This document shows positions 36,149 to 39,685 of a stretch of DNA of 39,685 bases, in pieces (the first letter of the stretch is position 1; each line of letters begins with the position of its first letter). Below the pieces are notes generated by a model, which did not search any database, was not told where the DNA came from, and saw only the letters and a program-made list of their open reading frames with translations. The position numbers and the translations under genes are program-made. The stretch is from Fidelibacterota bacterium (lineage in GTDB: Bacteria > Fidelibacterota > Marinisomatia > Marinisomatales > TCS55), in the NCBI GenBank assembly GCA_018674655.1, contig JABGZQ010000057.1, positions 1 through 39,685 on the forward strand, read 5' to 3'.

Positions 36149-37111
36149 TCACCAAGTCACGCCACAACAGGCATTAATAAATGATGGTTCTAATCCTTTT
36201 TCTTGCGCATATCCCACGATACCTTCTGATGGAAATGCAATGCCATTCAATCCGGCATTAATAGCAGATTTATCAATTTCAATTTTCATATTTCCCAACG
36301 GACGAGCACATCCCAATAAAATGGGTGTCGTCGGCAACAACAATCTTGCTGTTTCAAAAAAGACCCCTATTTCATCCATGGATGGGGGAATCACGCCTTC
36401 CATACCCGTACCTGTTAGTGGTAATAATATCACTAGCACTAATATTTTTGGTGGATATTTTTTAATCATGTCCAATGCAGCCCACTCGCCATTCATTTTC
36501 CCAAAATAATGTCCCAAAACAATATGGGGAATGGCAGGAATTTTGTGATGTTGTAATCGCTCTAACACAGCTTCATAATCAGATGGTTTTGCATCTAAAT
36601 GATAAACATCTGTAATCGTTTCCTGGTCACCGATGATATCTAACATTACGCCGTCCACACGAACATCAGCTAATGCATCGCATGTTTCTTCGTTAGGCAA
36701 ACCAGGATGAACTCGTATCACCATACCCAATTCAGCGCGGATGCGTTTCATATCATCAATGTGAGAAAGCAAGGGAACTTGATTCCGAATATCACTCCCG
36801 CCGGAAACCAAAATTCCTTTTGCTCCTTTTTCCTGAAGACTCTTTGCCATATCAAACAGACTGCCATCAAAGGATAGCAAATCCAACATATTGTCCAACA
36901 TTTTGGTGTTACAATGTTCGCAATTCAGGGCGCAATTATTTCCAGTAACGCTAATGGATACAAATTCTTTCATTGAACCGGAAAATTCTGAAGTAGAATG
37001 GGGCTTTAGACCAGGACCGTAAAATGTAATCTCATCGGAAAAATTTTCTTTACGGATGTCAAAAGGATTTTTCAACTGTACACTTATTGGTTTAACGGCA
37101 GTTTCAAGCAT
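36149..37111 (-). CDS. Radical SAM protein, LipS1/LipS2-type partner
   Basis: This 320-residue radical SAM protein has CALNCEHC (Cys60, Cys64, Cys67) and further cysteines at 268 (in LLGCARPLGN) and the C-terminal CC (315, 316, in INACCGVTW) that could bind an auxiliary cluster. The rest is a TIM-barrel-like fold (VSGGSDIRNQ, VMLDIIGDQ, PHIVLGHYFG). It differs from the neighbouring radical SAM protein, as expected for the LipS1/LipS2 pair. It overlaps the first ligase by 8 bp, so the ligase and both enzymes are tightly coupled. Confidence 0.72.
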   Translation of the reverse strand: MLETAVKPISVQLKNPFDIRKENFSDEITFYGPGLKPHSTSEFSGSMKEFVSISVTGNNCALNCEHCNTKMLDNMLDLLSFDGSLFDMAKSLQEKGAKGILVSGGSDIRNQVPLLSHIDDMKRIRAELGMVIRVHPGLPNEETCDALADVRVDGVMLDIIGDQETITDVYHLDAKPSDYEAVLERLQHHKIPAIPHIVLGHYFGKMNGEWAALDMIKKYPPKILVLVILLPLTGTGMEGVIPPSMDEIGVFFETARLLLPTTPILLGCARPLGNMKIEIDKSAINAGLNGIAFPSEGIVGYAQEKGLEPSFINACCGVTW

Positions 37112-38228
37112 GGACTCCCCTTGGTGTTACAAAACATCCATATGGGTCTGAAGAATTTTTTCGTGCCATAATTTCCGCTTTTTGAATGGCAGACATCAAG
37201 CCTTTGATTAGGTATTCCATGGGCAAGTTTGCTAAATCGCCCAACCATCTTTCATACACTTGAGTTAATGTTTCTTGGAGAGATTTATGCTGACTCGAAT
37301 GCCAACGCAAACTTTGTTCTAAATCAGCAATGGCATGCTCTGAAGTAAAAAAGTCCCCACCTATGTAAGCAGATTTTATCATTTTTCCTGCAAGCACAAT
37401 GCGAATATCCAGAAGACCACCTTCCGTTTTAATGATAGATTTTCCAATTGCGTCTGCCACATCTGTAGATTGGAATATCCAATCTGAATCCATGTATTTA
37501 TCTTTTTCTAATTGACGGATTTCATCCATCTCTTCATTGGAAAGATCACTTAATTCTATGTTTGCATCGAAAGCGTTTTTATATCCATTTAAGATAATTA
37601 CCCTGACATTATTCAATGTAAGTGGCTTTTTGTATTCCCGTTGAACAGTTGTCGTTCTTTCTGCCACGGTAGCAATTTCTTTATCAGATATTTTTTCAAA
37701 AGGTGTTCTTAAAACATTGAGCATATAAGACACATCTAAATCCACTAATAATGAAGCATGAAATAACAATCCGCCCGTGGCTGTTTTATGTAACCCCAAC
37801 CCTGCTATTTTCTTCCCGTTCACTTCCAAATCATTTTTACGGCGAAATTCTACTTCGATTCCCAACGTGCTCAACCCGGATATGATTCCTTGAGAAAATT
37901 GTGCCATACGTTGTCGAACACTAGCGTAAGATTCATCGGTTTTCCCTGGAATCGCTAAAGCTACACCTAACTGATTTTCTCCCATAATGATAGCACCACC
38001 GCCTGTTGGTCGCCGATTGACAGGGATTTTATTTTGGGCGCAATATTCCAAATTCAATTCATTTTCAATGGTTTGAAATCGCCCTACTAATGCGCAAGGT
38101 TTGTAAGTATAAAGTCGAAGTGTGGGTTGAGATATGCCTGCACCAACACGATTGGCAAGTGCTTCATCACCCGCTAATCCATCGGATGCGGTTACACCAT
38201 TATTTTCTATATACCGCCAAGTGTTCAC
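37104..38228 (-). CDS. Lipoate-protein ligase with C-terminal accessory domain (sLpl(AB)-like)
   Basis: This 374-residue enzyme would attach lipoate or octanoate to the LbpA-like carrier. The glycine-rich motif RRPTGGGA (72-79) and DLEVNGKKIAGLG (133-145) with Lys140 show the LplA fold. Beyond about residue 260 an LplB-like domain follows (GLLDIRIVLAGKMIKSAYIG). Its start overlaps the lbpA stop by 4 bp, and its end overlaps the radical SAM gene by 8 bp, so it is made together with its likely substrate and the synthase. A general housekeeping LplA is the alternative, but the coupling to lbpA makes it the dedicated ligase. Confidence 0.88.
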   Translation of the reverse strand: MNTWRYIENNGVTASDGLAGDEALANRVGAGISQPTLRLYTYKPCALVGRFQTIENELNLEYCAQNKIPVNRRPTGGGAIIMGENQLGVALAIPGKTDESYASVRQRMAQFSQGIISGLSTLGIEVEFRRKNDLEVNGKKIAGLGLHKTATGGLLFHASLLVDLDVSYMLNVLRTPFEKISDKEIATVAERTTTVQREYKKPLTLNNVRVIILNGYKNAFDANIELSDLSNEEMDEIRQLEKDKYMDSDWIFQSTDVADAIGKSIIKTEGGLLDIRIVLAGKMIKSAYIGGDFFTSEHAIADLEQSLRWHSSQHKSLQETLTQVYERWLGDLANLPMEYLIKGLMSAIQKAEIMARKNSSDPYGCFVTPRGVHA

Positions 38229-38659
38229 CCAGCCATGCCTTGGGTTTCAAATCGTTCTATTTCAGATTCCATCCATGCGGAAAGTTCATCGTTGGAGACC
38301 ATTGCACCTGATTCTTCTTCCCAGTTCGCCGGTTCAATTTTAATCAACCACCCCTTATCAAATGGGTCTTCGTTGACCAACAACGGGTTTTGCAAAACAG
38401 CATCATTTTTTTCAACAACTATTCCGGAAATTGGAGCAAAAAGCTCACCAGTCATTTTTGCCGCTTCCATAGAACCCATGACTTTTCCCATCTCAACGGG
38501 TGTCCCTACAGCCGGCAGAGTTAAATAGGCCATTTCGCCCAGAGAATCCAAACCCAGTTCATCCATGCCAACTGTAACAATACCAGCATCATCCTGTTTT
38601 GACCAGAAATGGTTTGAGTTATAAAAACGGTCTGATTTAAAATCGAATTGCTTTTTCAT
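38225..38659 (-). CDS. lbpA: GcvH-like lipoate-binding protein (LbpA)
   Basis: This 144-residue protein has the GcvH fold. The lipoyl Lys is Lys68 in SMEAAKMTGELFAPISG, aligning with the ESVKAASDIYAPVSG region of glycine cleavage H protein. In sulfur oxidisers with sHdr, the LbpA-type protein is not part of glycine cleavage but carries lipoate-bound sulfur for sHdr. No gcvT or gcvP gene is in this window, whereas an Hdr-like gene overlaps it by 4 bp upstream and a ligase by 4 bp downstream, so the LbpA role is favoured. The acidic Met-rich N-terminal part also differs from typical GcvH. Confidence 0.85.
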   Translation of the reverse strand: MKKQFDFKSDRFYNSNHFWSKQDDAGIVTVGMDELGLDSLGEMAYLTLPAVGTPVEMGKVMGSMEAAKMTGELFAPISGIVVEKNDAVLQNPLLVNEDPFDKGWLIKIEPANWEEESGAMVSNDELSAWMESEIERFETQGMAG

Positions 38660-39685
38660 AAGTCTAATCCTTCAGATTGTGGTTCTGTTGATACTTCTTC
38701 GTTCGGATATGAACTGGCAATTTCTTCCATGATTGGTTCGGGCAGATCCATGGCTTCCAGGACAAAATCAATAATATCCTTCACCGCCATCGTATCTTCA
38801 TTCCCCGATGTTTTTGCTGCATCGGCATACATGGTCATATCTTTTGGACACGCCACAGTGAACTTATTTACACCAACCGCTACTGCCTCTTCGATGCGAT
38901 TTTCGCTGGGACGTTGAGTCATATCATCATGGTCTGGAAGCCAAACCCGTCCACCGCCTGCACCACAGCAAAAACTATTTTCTTTGTTACGGGGCATTTC
39001 CACCAAATCAATTCCGCAGAGCTTCATCACATCTCGTGGATCATTATAAATACCATTATATCGACCCAAATAGCATGGATCATGGTAAGTAGCCTTTATG
39101 TCCAATTTTTTCTTTAAATCAATATCACCACTTTGGATCAATTCCAGCAATAAAGTGGAATAATGTTTCACGGTATAATTTCCGCCTTTATCCGGATATT
39201 CATTTTTCAGCGTATTAAAAGTGTGTGGGTCAGTTGTGAAAATTTCTTCAAAGTCACATTTTTCAAGCATTTTGATATTTTGCTCTGCTAACACTTCAAA
39301 GAGTCCTTCTTCACCGGTACGTCGTACATCATTCCCTGCAGATTTTTCCTTTTTACCCATGATGCCAAAGTCTACACCGGCGGCTGTTAATACTTCCGCT
39401 ACTTTTCGTGTCGTATCTTGACAATTTTGATTGAAACTCGCAAAGTCACCTACATACCATAAATATTTCACCGGTTCCTTTGTGGCATCTTTCAGTTTGA
39501 TATCTAATTTTTTAGACCATTTATGACGACGGCGTGCCGATTCGTTAAACGAATTTCCTTGCTCGTCTAAACTTCGTAACACATCGGCTAATTCGTCCGG
39601 CATTTTTGCATCAAATACTTGATTTCGACGCATTTCCATAATGTCCATCATGGGCTCATTTCCTACGGGACACACTTCCACACAA
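38656..39685 (-). CDS. HdrD/HdrB-type iron-sulfur CCG-domain protein (partial, open at the right edge)
   Basis: The frame stays open to the right end; the last codons read TGT GTG GAA GTG TGT CCC, giving CVEVCP, the end of a ferredoxin-type cluster, so the GTG at 39681 is not a start. Two CCG-type domains follow. The first (about residues 75-160 from that GTG) has lost its ligands: EKSAGND where EKCTGD-like is expected, and TTDPHTFN in place of TTCPHCFN. The second keeps DPCYLG (Cys203), FCCGAGGG (Cys238, Cys239) and ACPKD (Cys278), with Asp in place of the last Cys. It resembles HdrD-like and sHdrB-type proteins and may be the HdrB3-like fused form of type II sHdr systems. Confidence 0.8.
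   Translation of the reverse strand, partial: CVEVCPVGNEPMMDIMEMRRNQVFDAKMPDELADVLRSLDEQGNSFNESARRRHKWSKKLDIKLKDATKEPVKYLWYVGDFASFNQNCQDTTRKVAEVLTAAGVDFGIMGKKEKSAGNDVRRTGEEGLFEVLAEQNIKMLEKCDFEEIFTTDPHTFNTLKNEYPDKGGNYTVKHYSTLLLELIQSGDIDLKKKLDIKATYHDPCYLGRYNGIYNDPRDVMKLCGIDLVEMPRNKENSFCCGAGGGRVWLPDHDDMTQRPSENRIEEAVAVGVNKFTVACPKDMTMYADAAKTSGNEDTMAVKDIIDFVLEAMDLPEPIMEEIASSYPNEEVSTEPQSEGLDL

Noticed and set aside
38225-38659. Glycine cleavage H protein
   Set aside because: The fold matches, but no other glycine cleavage genes are present and the neighbours are lipoate-assembly and Hdr-like genes, so LbpA is preferred.

Overview
The window looks like chromosomal DNA from a Gram-negative bacterium of the Fibrobacteres-Chlorobi-Bacteroidetes (FCB) superphylum. 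The evidence is a TonB-dependent receptor with an N-terminal carboxypeptidase-regulatory-like domain, an outer-membrane-type M1 peptidase, an exosortase-family protein, a Bacteroidota-like promoter (TTG-N21-TATTTTTG) before the 16S gene, and few strong Shine-Dalgarno sites. The mix of sulfur-oxidation genes with FCB envelope genes suggests Marinimicrobia (SAR406) or a relative, but this is an inference; the partial 16S at the left edge would settle it. Every recognised gene is on the minus strand except one small metal-binding protein gene at 18668-18862.

Left half (1-18.9 kb): the 5' part of a 16S rRNA gene with its leader and promoter; a TPR lipoprotein-like or secreted protein; the tig-clpP-clpX protein quality-control operon; three membrane-protein genes including a CPA-type cation/proton antiporter; an exosortase-family protein; a TonB-dependent receptor; a VKOR-like protein; an M1 peptidase fused to an Omp85-like barrel; an MMPL/RND transporter; and a PerR-peroxiredoxin operon with a palindromic operator, ended by a clear terminator.

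Right half (18.9-39.7 kb): about 20 kb of closely packed minus-strand genes that ends, in the direction of transcription, at a bidirectional terminator near 18.9 kb. In transcription order (right to left): an HdrD/HdrB-like CCG-domain protein (cut by the window edge), a GcvH-like lipoate-binding protein, a lipoate-protein ligase, two radical SAM proteins of the LipS1/LipS2 lipoate-synthase type, a second lipoate-protein ligase, a fused iron-sulfur/NrfD membrane protein, a cytoplasmic molybdopterin oxidoreductase, moaA, a moaC-moaB fusion, a TauE/SafE exporter, moeA, a rhodanese-moeB fusion, moaD, moaE, an SLC13 carrier, a double universal stress protein, a glutamate synthase-like FMN protein and a PuuD-like membrane protein.

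Read together, this is best explained as a cytoplasmic sulfur-oxidation island. An sHdr-like complex, whose core genes would lie just beyond the right edge, would use lipoate on the LbpA-like carrier and make sulfite. The dedicated LipS1/LipS2 and ligases would build and attach that lipoate. The SoeABC-like molybdoenzyme would oxidise sulfite to sulfate and pass electrons to quinone. The moa/moe set would supply its cofactor, and the TauE/SafE and SLC13 proteins could move sulfite or sulfate. The alternative is a polysulfide/thiosulfate reductase running in the reducing direction. The linkage of lipoate assembly, Mo-enzyme, Mo cofactor synthesis and anion export in one run in an FCB lineage is the most interesting content of the window.
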